Below, piece after piece: positions 1 through 8,744 of a stretch of DNA of 64,000 nucleotides. The stretch lies in assembly GCF_003944795.1 (NCBI RefSeq), contig NZ_RWBG01000004.1:62001-126000 (forward strand), read 5' to 3'. A model generated the notes under the pieces. It was not told the DNA's origin. It was given only the letters and a program-made list of their open reading frames with translations, and searched no databases. Position numbers and translations under genes: made by a program. Source of the DNA: Mangrovimonas spongiae. Lineage in GTDB: Bacteria > Bacteroidota > Bacteroidia > Flavobacteriales > Flavobacteriaceae. The first letter of the stretch is position 1; every line of letters starts with the position of its first letter.

Positions 1-146
1 GTGCCTGATTCAAATCCACCATTGCCAGTTGGGTCTATTAAAATAGTTTGCCCTGTTAGTGTTTGTGTTGATAAAATAAAATATAAATTTAAGATTAAAA
101 GAAGGGATCCTCTTTTTTGTAAACAAACGTAGATTCTGTTTTTCAT
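1..146 (-). CDS. N-terminal part of a secreted protein, cut by the window edge
   Basis: Reading leftward from an ATG at 146, 48 codons stay open to the window edge. The product starts with a basic stretch (MKNRIYVCLQKRG) and a hydrophobic core (SLLLILNLYFILS), then a likely signal-peptidase site near TLTGQ. The mature start, ILIDPTGNGGFESG, resembles the beginning of many large flavobacterial T9SS-exported adhesin-like proteins. The family statement is from general knowledge. The C-terminal sorting domain would lie outside the window and cannot be checked. It is transcribed away from the HTH membrane protein at 366, and a 14-bp palindrome lies 22 bp upstream of its start. Confidence 0.72.
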   Translation of the reverse strand, partial: MKNRIYVCLQKRGSLLLILNLYFILSTQTLTGQTILIDPTGNGGFESG

Positions 147-167
147 TTTAAAAATAATCGTTTTACC

Positions 168-181
168 CTAACAATTGTTAG
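168..181. repeat. 14-bp perfect palindrome CTAACAATTGTTAG
   Basis: The sequence is its own reverse complement over 14 bp. It lies 21-35 bp upstream of the start of the leftward secreted-protein gene, in the 219-bp divergent region shared with the HTH-bearing membrane protein. Its position suits an operator, but nothing here identifies the binding protein. Confidence 0.5.
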
Positions 182-365
182 TTGATGAGCTTTTGTAAGT
201 TGTTTTTAAGTTGTGTTTAGAAAACGTGACTAGAAAGCTTATTTTGAATTTCCTTTAGGAATTTGGGAGTTTCTTTGGTAATTTAGCAACGTTTTCAAGA
301 TTTGTAAATGTAATTTATTAAAGAAGTAGTTAGATTGAAAACGCTACTACAAAACTACTAAAACT

Positions 366-1409
366 ATGTTTTTAAGCCACTTGGTTTTTGTGTTAAGTGC
401 TATAGGGTTTATTCTATTTATTATTAGGAGTAAAAACCAAGAACCATTTGAGAAGTTCCTTACGTTCTTTTCGTTTTTGTTTTTCTCATCATCTGGTGTT
501 TGGCTTTATTTAGATTACTACTCAGATTTGCCTTCGGTAATTTTAGATTATTATGGCGTTGTTAACGAAAATTTGGCTCTATTAACTCCCATATTTTGTG
601 CGTCACTTTTTGGTAAGGCTATATCTACATCAGGAATTTTAAAACGTTTTGGTGTAATTTTTTTAATAGGACTCAGTTTTGCTTTTATTCACTATCTCAT
701 AGCTAGAGATGGTTCAAATAGTATGATATTTTATAATACCAATAAGAATATTTTAATAAATATTTGGATACAGATTGTTTATAACTTAACCTTATTTGGG
801 GTGTTTTTATATTTTTTAAATAAAATAGAAATAACAAAAGGTAATGAGCTTTTTGATGGTGTGTATAAACAAGTGTTTAGTGTGCTTTTTATTGTGTATT
901 ACATACTCGATACACTGTTTTTTGTTGGTTTGATACTTATTTTTAACAATGTAGCTGGTATTAAGGCTTTATATCATTTAACACATGTATTTAATCTGAT
1001 TATGACACTGTTAATTATTACTTTAGCTATATATACCAATTGGTTGTTTTTAATTACAAAAGTTAAAAGTAAATGGCAAAAGGAAGAGCCGAAAGAGGTT
1101 TTAAATGAGAAAAACCACAATATTTGGTGTTTAAAAGATGATGATGGAAAGGTTAAAAGTTGGAACGATTTTAAAACCTGCTATGTAGAAGAATATAAAG
1201 ACCTAATATTGGTTGTAGAGCAATTAGATTTTTTAACTAAAACCGAAAAGCTATATGCTGCTTTACAGCCTTTTAATTTATCTCATAAAGATCTTGCTGC
1301 TAAGTTTAATGTGTCGTTAAGAACAATAGAAACCAATTTTTATAGACTTCGTGTAAAATTACGAAAACAGAACTATATAGAGGATTATCCATACAAAAGT
1401 AAAGAATGA
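366..1409 (+). CDS. Seven-helix membrane protein with C-terminal LuxR-like HTH
   Basis: The first ~230 residues contain about seven hydrophobic segments (roughly 5-20, 31-50, 67-85, 94-112, 129-150, 170-193 and 205-232). A soluble tail of ~115 residues follows and ends in a helix-turn-helix (about 290-335; TKTEKLYAALQ..LSHKDLAAKFNVSLRTIETN) of the kind in LuxR/GerE regulators and sigma region 4. This suggests a membrane-tethered transcription regulator that senses through its helices. I do not recognise a named family. It stands alone between two leftward genes for exported proteins, so regulation of surface proteins is possible but unproven. No clear -7 box is visible upstream. Confidence 0.7.
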   Translation: MFLSHLVFVLSAIGFILFIIRSKNQEPFEKFLTFFSFLFFSSSGVWLYLDYYSDLPSVILDYYGVVNENLALLTPIFCASLFGKAISTSGILKRFGVIFLIGLSFAFIHYLIARDGSNSMIFYNTNKNILINIWIQIVYNLTLFGVFLYFLNKIEITKGNELFDGVYKQVFSVLFIVYYILDTLFFVGLILIFNNVAGIKALYHLTHVFNLIMTLLIITLAIYTNWLFLITKVKSKWQKEEPKEVLNEKNHNIWCLKDDDGKVKSWNDFKTCYVEEYKDLILVVEQLDFLTKTEKLYAALQPFNLSHKDLAAKFNVSLRTIETNFYRLRVKLRKQNYIEDYPYKSKE

Positions 1410-1428
1410 AAGTGCTTTATACATTATA

Positions 1429-4400
1429 CTAGGGCTTTATAACTACTTTTTGTGATTTTTGCATTCCATTTTTTAATGTAATGTTTATGATATAAGTGCC
1501 GTCAGAATGTGTGAAGTTTTTAATGGTCGTTTCTAAAACATTTAGATTATTATCCTCGAATATTTTCTTGCCTAACATGTCATAAATAGTTGCATTTGTA
1601 ATAACACTTGATTTGGCGGTAACCTTAACATAATTATAATTAGGAGTTGCAATTATAATGTTGTCTTGACTTTCTTCAATATCATTAATAGATAATCTGT
1701 TATTTCTGTAACGTAATATAAACCGATCGTTAAATTCACCAGAATTGGTAGTGAAGTTGTATGGAGAAGATCTAAGATCGTGTAACGTGTTATTGTAGAG
1801 GTCTTCTAGATAAATAGTTTGGTTTGTGGTCTCAAATAATCCATCTAACGTATTTATAGCAATTTTATAACTTCCATTTTGTGCTGCGGTAAACCCTAAA
1901 GGAACAGTATCGTAATCTGAAAAAGGAAGTGTTCTGCCTTGAATCGCTAAAAAGTTTTCGTTTAAAATAGAATAAAACTTTGTCGAAGTAGCTGATAAAA
2001 AGTAACTGTCATAAAGATTATCAAGATTATTAGTAGCGTTTTCAATATATCCTATTAAAATAGATGAAGCTTTTTGACTAGGAGTAATTAAATCAACCCA
2101 AATACGATGTTTCTCTAAATGATTATTTTCACTAGTTCTGTAAAATTGATTATTATCATAAGGAGCAAAACCAGAATCTACACGCATATCATTATTAAAT
2201 GTAATGGTTGAAGGAGAAGACTCGTTATGATTCATCAGAATAAAAAAGGCTTGTCCCGATGCTATGCTACCATTAAAACCAGGAGGGTTAGATCCTGTGC
2301 TATTATAGGCTATATAATCATTGGCATCATAGTTATACACGTAATCGGCATAAAATGGATCGCCAATAGCGTTGCTAGGCGCATTAAGATGTCTCCATAA
2401 GTAAACTGTTCCCGAAATAGGAGGTGTATTACCCGTAATAACAGTTGCGTTTGAAGCTATAAATTCATCGGCAGAAATGGCAGAAGGGTAAGGGTTTCCA
2501 ACTAGATTCCAGTTGTCGTCTAATTCTGTTGCAATCGTACTTCCACCTCCTGGATAGTCTGGTCCTGTGTAATTACCATGACTTATTTGTTTGGTAATTT
2601 GTCCATTTCTCGCAGTTCCAATAAATTCGGTTGTATTGAGTGCAGGTGTAGAAGTTGGGTTGGTGCCTGAAATACCTCTAACAATATAGCCTTTTCCGGC
2701 AATCATGTTTTCCGATGCGTTTTGCCAAATACCATACGTATTAGTTGTGGAGGGAATCCATTCCCAAATATAGCTGTTACTTGTACCTGGCGAGATGTTA
2801 TCTACACTAAAATTATCGGTGGGTGAAGCCCAGTAAATATAATCTTGATTCTCTACATTGGAAACTGTTCTTTGTACTTGAATATCTCCAGAATTAATGG
2901 CATTAGTTCCAGTATTGGTTATTTGTATTAGGTTTCCCCCATTTCTAACCAATAGCATCCCATTAGTATCAATATTAATCCAATCTGTAATCATGATGTT
3001 AGCATACTGCTGAATTTCTAAATACCCATTGTCTTGTACTGTAAGGTTTCTTCCGTAGCCAGGAATTGGTGGTATTGGTGTAGATCCAATAACAATAGGA
3101 GATCTGTTGTTTGTAGTAGTAACATCAGGAATAATAATACAGTCAGTATTGGTTGGTATACCATTAGGCGTCCAGTTATTGGCTTCATACCAATCGGTGT
3201 CTACAGAGCCGTTCCAAACTTTACCTATGGTATATTCAACAGGAGTTCTACTAGAAGGGGAATCTGGACAACTTCCCCAAAATGTATAAACACCAGGAGT
3301 GTTTGTGTCTGTTAGAGGTGAACCTGGTACTCCAACGGGATCAAATGATGCGCCAGAACCAATTGGGCTACCGCCAGTTTCACTAATATACCAATCAATA
3401 TCTCTAGGAGGGCCAATAACATTCCATGTAAATGCCCCTGTATGAGTTGTACTGCCAAAAGAAAATACAGTAGTAACTAGGGTGTAAGTGATACCAGTAG
3501 TTAGGTTTGCTGTAATCAGAGGGTCTAAATCAGGACCATCATCATCATCGCCAGCTATGTAGCCAGCTGAACAAGTTCCAGGTGTGAAACCAGAAGCTGT
3601 TTCATAGATGTAACCCATAGCGTCAAAATATTCTGGTTGTGTTGGTGTTTCCATAGCAAAAACATAAGTGCCAGTTGTATTAACTGTAAAACTAACTGTT
3701 GTGTAATTAGCAGTATTTGTTGTTTCAAAACTACAAGGGTCGTTACTAGATATAAATATTTCAGGTTGTAGCGCAATAGGGTCTGTAGCAGCGTTTAAAT
3801 TTCCTGTAATAGTATTTCCTATGCTAGTTTCACCTTGACAAGAGTAAGTTGAGGTTAAAGCTTGACTTGGATCTCCTGGGCATAAATTTACGCCATATAA
3901 CCCGGGAGGTATTGGTGAAGAGGCACATATACCAAATGTACCTGAAGCATTGTTGCCATATTCCCAAAAACGGATATAGATAGTTTCACCAGGGGTTCTT
4001 CCTGTTATGGTAATAGAGGGCATTAATCCGTTTGCACTATCATCATCATCACATTCAATTAACGATAAGGAGCCACAGTCACCTGAATAAAGGGCTAAGC
4101 CGCCATCGGTTATTGCAGCAGACTCTGTGTCAATTGTTAATTCTCCAGTACTGTTAATTACGGTGGAAAACCAAATATCTCCTCCAGAATAGTTGGCACA
4201 TCCTGGAGCTGGTATGCCTGAGCTAGAAGTAGCCGAAGTTGTGTCGAAAAAACTATATGTACATAAATTGCTTTGTGTTAGTGAAATAGCCCCAGAGCAA
4301 TCATCGTTATTTGGTGGGCCAGGTAATTCCCTAATGCATATATAAAATGTGCCATTGTTGTTGTTGCCGTATTCCCAAAACCTAATGTATAATATTTCGC

Positions 4401-4776
4401 CTGGAATTGCTCCAATTTGTGTTATAGATGACATAAGCCCATTATTGCTACCATCATCATCACATTCAATTAAGGACAAAGAGCCACAATTACCAGAATA
4501 GAGAGCCATTCCACTATCTGTTATAGTATCAGAATTGCTGTCAATTGTAAAGTTGCCGCTTGTAGGAACCGTAAATGAAAACCATACATCGCCACCAGAG
4601 TAATTAGCGCATCCTGGATCAGGAATAGCAGAATTAGTAGCCCCTGTATTAGTGTATTGCGTAAAAGTACACCCTGAATTTACTGTTAATACAGCAGCAG
4701 TGGAGCAGTCATCTCCTTGAGAAAAGCTTTTAATGGTAAATGTTATAAATAATGCTAATAGTATGCTTTTTTTCAT
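1429..4776 (-). CDS. Large T9SS-exported surface protein with tandem N-terminal domains
   Basis: The 1115-residue product has a signal peptide (MKKSILLALFITFTIKSFSQ) and two closely similar domains of ~125 residues (about 22-150 and 157-288). Each begins DDCS, contains PGCANYSGGD.WFS, then LALYSG.CGSLSLIECDDD and YIRFWEYGNN; this resembles pre-peptidase/CUB-like beta sandwiches. A third beta-rich region (about 295-460) is less alike. The middle carries Asn/Thr/Gly-rich segments. The last ~70 residues (NYNYVKVTAKSS..ATIYDMLGKKIFE..GTYIINITLKNG.QKSQKVVIKP) form a typical type A T9SS sorting domain, so it should cross the outer membrane and be attached or released. The binding target is unknown. 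Confidence 0.85.
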   Translation of the reverse strand: MKKSILLALFITFTIKSFSQGDDCSTAAVLTVNSGCTFTQYTNTGATNSAIPDPGCANYSGGDVWFSFTVPTSGNFTIDSNSDTITDSGMALYSGNCGSLSLIECDDDGSNNGLMSSITQIGAIPGEILYIRFWEYGNNNNGTFYICIRELPGPPNNDDCSGAISLTQSNLCTYSFFDTTSATSSSGIPAPGCANYSGGDIWFSTVINSTGELTIDTESAAITDGGLALYSGDCGSLSLIECDDDDSANGLMPSITITGRTPGETIYIRFWEYGNNASGTFGICASSPIPPGLYGVNLCPGDPSQALTSTYSCQGETSIGNTITGNLNAATDPIALQPEIFISSNDPCSFETTNTANYTTVSFTVNTTGTYVFAMETPTQPEYFDAMGYIYETASGFTPGTCSAGYIAGDDDDGPDLDPLITANLTTGITYTLVTTVFSFGSTTHTGAFTWNVIGPPRDIDWYISETGGSPIGSGASFDPVGVPGSPLTDTNTPGVYTFWGSCPDSPSSRTPVEYTIGKVWNGSVDTDWYEANNWTPNGIPTNTDCIIIPDVTTTNNRSPIVIGSTPIPPIPGYGRNLTVQDNGYLEIQQYANIMITDWINIDTNGMLLVRNGGNLIQITNTGTNAINSGDIQVQRTVSNVENQDYIYWASPTDNFSVDNISPGTSNSYIWEWIPSTTNTYGIWQNASENMIAGKGYIVRGISGTNPTSTPALNTTEFIGTARNGQITKQISHGNYTGPDYPGGGSTIATELDDNWNLVGNPYPSAISADEFIASNATVITGNTPPISGTVYLWRHLNAPSNAIGDPFYADYVYNYDANDYIAYNSTGSNPPGFNGSIASGQAFFILMNHNESSPSTITFNNDMRVDSGFAPYDNNQFYRTSENNHLEKHRIWVDLITPSQKASSILIGYIENATNNLDNLYDSYFLSATSTKFYSILNENFLAIQGRTLPFSDYDTVPLGFTAAQNGSYKIAINTLDGLFETTNQTIYLEDLYNNTLHDLRSSPYNFTTNSGEFNDRFILRYRNNRLSINDIEESQDNIIIATPNYNYVKVTAKSSVITNATIYDMLGKKIFEDNNLNVLETTIKNFTHSDGTYIINITLKNGMQKSQKVVIKP

Positions 4777-5153
4777 GTTGTATAGTTTTGAGGAATAGGT
4801 ATGGTGTTATAAATCAAATGAATGTTTTGAATTTTTAGTTTTTTTGTGAAAATTGTATTGCCTGTATTGTTAGGAGTAATTTAAAAGAGTAGTGGGTTAA
4901 CAGGAGTAATAAAAAAATGTTAGGAAGATGCTTTTTTGAGGGAAATTTTCTTATCATATACTTTGCTATTATTTTTACGAAAACAAATTATAATTTGTTC
5001 CATATGATTAATAGGAAAAGTTTAAGATATTGAGGTTTTTTAAATCGTAAAAACAGTTAATTTATTAACGCATTGACATGTTTTTAAGATTATTGTTGTT
5101 AAAATAATTAATAAAAAGATTTAATTGTTGGTTAATGTGTAAAAATAGATAAA
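4777..5153. other. 377-bp intergenic region between divergent genes
   Basis: No credible reading frame is present. It holds an 18-bp palindrome at 4983-5000, two direct copies of AGGAGTAAT (4872-4880 and 4902-4910) exactly 30 bp apart, and very AT-rich sequence toward 5154. A weak leftward -7-like box (TTCATTTG, 4822-4815) could serve the surface-protein gene. No terminator or RNA structure was recognised. Confidence 0.5.
4983..5000. repeat. 18-bp perfect palindrome AACAAATTATAATTTGTT
   Basis: All nine positions of each half pair with the other half. It lies 154 bp upstream of the PLP-enzyme operon and 207 bp upstream of the leftward surface-protein gene. It is AT-rich, so chance is not excluded. 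An operator for a dimeric regulator is the obvious alternative. Confidence 0.5.
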
Positions 5154-6044
5154 GTGCTAAAAAGTTTGGATGTAATTAATGTTGAGATTGATAATAGGTT
5201 ATCAATAAAGCCCGAGTATAAAATAGATACGTTTGTTTCTGGCAATAAATACCGTAAATTAAAATACAATATTTTAGAGGCAAAAAATCAAAATAAATCA
5301 ACGTTGTTAACCTTTGGAGGCGCGTTTTCAAATCATATTGCAGCAGTAGCAGCAGCCGGAAAAGCGAATGGTTTTAAAACCATAGGGATTATTAGAGGAG
5401 AAGAGGTTAGTGCAAAAATAGCCAATAATCCGACCCTATCTTTTTCACAATCTTGTGGTATGCAATTTAAATTTGTATCGCGTTCTGATTATAGAAATAA
5501 AACCAAGACTAGCTTCATAGAAAACCTAAAAAATGAATTTGGAGAATTTTATTTAATCCCAGAAGGCGGTACCAATCAATTAGCCGTTAAAGGGTGTGAA
5601 GAAATTTTAACAGATGACGATATAAATTTTGATTATATATGTTGTCCTGTTGGCACAGGAGGAACTATTTCGGGTTTAATAAACGCCTCTAAGTCACACC
5701 AAAAAATTCTTGGCTTTCCTGCTTTGAAAGGTGATTTTTTGTCAGATGATATTCGTAAATTTGCAAAACATGATAATTGGGAATTAATACGAGACTATCA
5801 TTTTGGTGGTTATGCTAAAATAAATACTCAATTAATCAGTTTTATTAATACGTTTAAAAAAACGTATCAAATTCCTTTAGATCCTATTTACACAGGTAAA
5901 ATGATGTTTGGTGTTTTTGATTTAATAGATAAAGGGTACTTTAATGAAAATTCAAAAATATTAACTATTCATACAGGAGGTTTACAAGGAATACCAGGAA
6001 TGAATAAAAGGCTAGAAAAAAAGAATATGCCGCTAATTGATTAA
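5154..6044 (+). CDS. ACC deaminase / D-cysteine desulfhydrase-like PLP enzyme
   Basis: This 296-residue fold-type II PLP protein carries SGNKYRKLKYN, where Lys32 matches the PLP lysine of ACC deaminase and D-cysteine desulfhydrase. Further motifs are the SNH loop (GGAFSNHIAA) and a glycine-rich phosphate loop (CPVGTGGTISG). The KREDL motif usually just before the lysine is absent; KPEYKID stands in its place. The start is GTG at 5154: an in-frame stop at 5133 excludes anything longer, and no ATG precedes the PLP site. It opens a three-gene operon with the glucosaminidase 6 bp downstream. The substrate cannot be decided from sequence. Confidence 0.8.
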   Translation: MLKSLDVINVEIDNRLSIKPEYKIDTFVSGNKYRKLKYNILEAKNQNKSTLLTFGGAFSNHIAAVAAAGKANGFKTIGIIRGEEVSAKIANNPTLSFSQSCGMQFKFVSRSDYRNKTKTSFIENLKNEFGEFYLIPEGGTNQLAVKGCEEILTDDDINFDYICCPVGTGGTISGLINASKSHQKILGFPALKGDFLSDDIRKFAKHDNWELIRDYHFGGYAKINTQLISFINTFKKTYQIPLDPIYTGKMMFGVFDLIDKGYFNENSKILTIHTGGLQGIPGMNKRLEKKNMPLID

Positions 6045-6050
6045 AAATTC

Positions 6051-6875
6051 ATGAAAAAAACACTATTATACATAACTCTAGGCATCTTTATATTTAGTTG
6101 CGGATCATCAAAAAAAACAACAACTAAAAGGCGTAGTGACTCTAAGCGCGTTGTGGTAGACAAGCGCACAACCAACAACCCTACAAATAACACCTCAGAG
6201 CAAAATAACAATACCAATGGTTCTAGAACGACTTATGCTAGTCCAACCGAGGCTTATATAGCGAACTTTAGTTCTATTGCTCAAGAAGAAATGAAGCTTT
6301 ACGGCATACCTGCAAGTATTACCTTAGCGCAAGGTATTCTGGAGTCTGGATCAGGAAAAGGACGATTATCTGTAGAGGCAAATAATCACTTCGGAATAAA
6401 ATGTCATGAGTGGACAGGCGCTAAAATTTATCATGATGACGATAGGCGTCAAGAGTGCTTTAGAAAATATAACCATTCTAAATACTCCTTTAGAGACCAT
6501 TCACTATTCTTAACAGAACGTAAACGATACCGCGGATTATTTGATTTAAAACAAGACGACTACAAAGGCTGGGCAAAAGGGTTAAAGGCAGCAGGTTATG
6601 CTACAGATAGAAAATATCCAGATAAATTAATAAGCTTAATAGAACGTTACCGGTTATATGAATTTGATGATGAGGTGTTAGGTAATAGTTATAGTCGTGC
6701 TAGTACAAATAATACTCGAGTTAGTTCGCATTCTCAAGACAAATATGTAGTGAAAAAAGGAGACACATTATATTCCATTTCAAGACAATTTAATCTTACT
6801 GTTAAGCAACTACAAAAAATTAATAATCTTTCAGGAACCAATATTGATGTTGGTCAAGTCTTGACAATTAATTAA
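6051..6875 (+). CDS. Glucosaminidase lipoprotein with C-terminal LysM domain
   Basis: The N-terminus is a lipoprotein signal (MKKTLLYITLGIFIFSC, lipidation at Cys17). A low-complexity Lys/Thr/Asn linker (20-60) follows, then a FlgJ-like N-acetylglucosaminidase domain (about 68-205; AQGILESGSGKGRL, with Glu98 as probable catalytic acid, and NNHFGIKC). A single LysM repeat ends the protein (about 229-272; VVKKGDTLYSISRQFN). It should cleave peptidoglycan glycan strands from the periplasmic side while bound to the wall. It sits between the PLP enzyme and hemL with gaps of 6 and 15 bp, probably one transcript. Confidence 0.9.
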   Translation: MKKTLLYITLGIFIFSCGSSKKTTTKRRSDSKRVVVDKRTTNNPTNNTSEQNNNTNGSRTTYASPTEAYIANFSSIAQEEMKLYGIPASITLAQGILESGSGKGRLSVEANNHFGIKCHEWTGAKIYHDDDRRQECFRKYNHSKYSFRDHSLFLTERKRYRGLFDLKQDDYKGWAKGLKAAGYATDRKYPDKLISLIERYRLYEFDDEVLGNSYSRASTNNTRVSSHSQDKYVVKKGDTLYSISRQFNLTVKQLQKINNLSGTNIDVGQVLTIN

Positions 6876-6890
6876 AAAGCACATTTTTTT

Positions 6891-8177
6891 ATGACATACG
6901 AAAGAAGCAGTACATTGTTTAAAGCTGCCGAACAAGTAATTCCAGGTGGCGTAAATTCCCCTGTTAGAGCATTTAAAGCCGTTGGCGGAACACCTATTTT
7001 TATAAACCAAGCAAAAGGACCTTATTTGTTTGACGAGGATAACAATAAATATATCGATTATATTAATTCATGGGGACCTATGATATTAGGTCATGCTTAC
7101 CAACCTGTTGTCGATGCGGTAATAGAAGCCACAAAAAAAGGCACCTCGTTTGGAACGCCAACAGAAATAGAAACCAAAATAGCCGAATTAGCTGTAAACA
7201 TGGTGCCTAATGTAGATAAAATTAGGTTTGTAAACTCTGGTACAGAAGCCTGTATGAGCGCTGTTAGACTAGCCAGAGGTTTTACAGGAAAAGATAAAAT
7301 TATAAAGTTTGAAGGCTGTTATCATGGTCATAGCGATGCTTTTTTAATTCAAGCAGGAAGTGGTGCAATAACATTTGGGTCACCCAATAGTCCAGGAGTA
7401 ACACAAGGTACTGCTAAAGATACCCTTTTAGCTGAGTTTAATAATATTGATAATGTTAAGCAAATTGTAGAAAGTAATAAAGACGATATTGCTTGTATTA
7501 TCTTAGAACCCGTGCCTGGTAACATGGGGTGCATTCCGCCTAAAAATAACTTTTTACAATCGTTACGAGCATTATGCGATGCCAATAATATTCTTTTAGT
7601 TTTCGATGAAGTAATGACTGGTTTTAGATTAGCCAAAGGTGGCGCCCAAGAGCTTTATAATGTTAATGCTGATATTGTTTGTTTTGGTAAAGTAATTGGT
7701 GGCGGATTACCTGTTGGTGCTTTTGCAGCACGAAACGAAATTATGGATTGTCTAGCGCCCGTTGGACCTGTTTATCAGGCAGGAACATTAAGCGGAAATC
7801 CTTTAGCTATGGCAGCGGGATTGGCAATGTTATCAGCGTTAAATGATGAAGCTACTATTTTTAATGAGCTAGAGGAAAAAACAAAATACCTTCATAAAGG
7901 TTGCACCGAAGTATTAACAAAACATGGTATTAAACATACTATAAATAGAGTAGGTTCTATGATGTCTATTCATTTTAGTGACGATGAAGTAAAAGATTTT
8001 CAATCTGCAGTAAAAGGTAATAATGATAAGTTTAAAGCCTTTTTTCATGGTATGCTAAATCATGGCGTTTATATAGCACCAAGTGCTTTTGAAACCTGGT
8101 TTATTACGAATGCTTTGTCCTACGATGATTTAGATGATACTATTGCAGCCTGCGATAAGGTAGCTGCTAGTTTATAA
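6891..8177 (+). CDS. hemL: Glutamate-1-semialdehyde 2,1-aminomutase
   Basis: The 428-residue product has the standard family length. It carries [10 protein letters not shown] near the N-terminus, the substrate loop [11 protein letters not shown], the aspartate-containing [10 protein letters not shown], and the PLP lysine Lys267 in [15 protein letters not shown]. It converts glutamate-1-semialdehyde to 5-aminolevulinate, the committed precursor of haem, by the C5 pathway. It is the last gene of its operon and is followed directly by an intrinsic terminator. Nothing is unusual. Confidence 0.97.
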   Translation: MTYERSSTLFKAAEQVIPGGVNSPVRAFKAVGGTPIFINQAKGPYLFDEDNNKYIDYINSWGPMILGHAYQPVVDAVIEATKKGTSFGTPTEIETKIAELAVNMVPNVDKIRFVNSGTEACMSAVRLARGFTGKDKIIKFEGCYHGHSDAFLIQAGSGAITFGSPNSPGVTQGTAKDTLLAEFNNIDNVKQIVESNKDDIACIILEPVPGNMGCIPPKNNFLQSLRALCDANNILLVFDEVMTGFRLAKGGAQELYNVNADIVCFGKVIGGGLPVGAFAARNEIMDCLAPVGPVYQAGTLSGNPLAMAAGLAMLSALNDEATIFNELEEKTKYLHKGCTEVLTKHGIKHTINRVGSMMSIHFSDDEVKDFQSAVKGNNDKFKAFFHGMLNHGVYIAPSAFETWFITNALSYDDLDDTIAACDKVAASL

Positions 8178-8180
8178 ATA

Positions 8181-8216
8181 AAAAAAGCATTGGTTTTTTA
8201 GGCCAATGCTTTTTTC
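8181..8216. terminator. Bidirectional intrinsic terminator after hemL
   Basis: The stem GCATTGG/CCAATGC is flanked by an A run on the left and a T run on the right, so it can end both the rightward hemL transcript and the leftward LTxxQ gene that ends at 8221. Confidence 0.85.
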
Positions 8217-8220
8217 TTAG

Positions 8221-8652
8221 TTATTTTCTTTTATGCCTACCATCTCTTTTGGCAAACCTTCTTTTCTTGTGTTCTAGGCTTTTAGTCCATTTTTCATATT
8301 GATCATCATTTAAAACCTTTCGCATATCGCGTTTAGTTTCTATTTGACTATCAAGAAAGTCATGTTTTATTTTTAAACGCTCTTCTTTTGTAAGCTTGGT
8401 CTCTCTATCTTCTTTTTTAGCCTTAAAAGCCTGCATTTTTTCTTGTCTCTTTTTGGCGTTCTTCAGATTGATTTTAGCCACTTTTTGTTGCTGAGCTTCA
8501 GTTAAATCTAAATTAAGAGTCATACGTTTTGTTTGAAGTTCTGCAATCTCCTCTGGCGAATAATCAGACATTCTATCATGACGCATTTTTCGGTCTTGAG
8601 CGTTTGCCGTAAAAGTCATAAAAGCCAAGGCAATTATGATTAATTTTTTCAT
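8221..8652 (-). CDS. Spy/CpxP-like periplasmic LTxxQ protein
   Basis: This small 143-residue protein has a signal peptide (MKKLIIIALAFMTFTANAQ) and a mature part that is almost all charged helix, rich in Lys, Arg and Glu. It contains one LTEAQ motif (about residue 56) followed by QQQKVAKI, the hallmark of Spy/CpxP-type periplasmic proteins. A second part-match, LNDDQYEKW, occurs near the end. These families are periplasmic chaperones or metal/stress sensors; the exact role here is inferred only from composition. It shares a terminator with hemL and has no operon partner. Confidence 0.72.
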   Translation of the reverse strand: MKKLIIIALAFMTFTANAQDRKMRHDRMSDYSPEEIAELQTKRMTLNLDLTEAQQQKVAKINLKNAKKRQEKMQAFKAKKEDRETKLTKEERLKIKHDFLDSQIETKRDMRKVLNDDQYEKWTKSLEHKKRRFAKRDGRHKRK

Positions 8653-8744
8653 AATGATATGTTTTAAAGGTTATTACTTTTAAGACATAGATATGAGAAA
8701 AAGGTTTAAACCGCTTTACGTGTTTAATAAAAGATTAACAGAAG

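Noticed and set aside
147-365. TAGTTTTG on the minus strand at 357-350 as promoter of the first secreted-protein gene
   Set aside because: It lies over 200 bp from the start codon and no -33 element was found, so I did not list it as a promoter.
3034-3315. Plus-strand frames of 93 and 60 residues within the large surface-protein gene
   Set aside because: They lie opposite a long, well-supported gene and show biased composition without any domain, so they are shadow frames.
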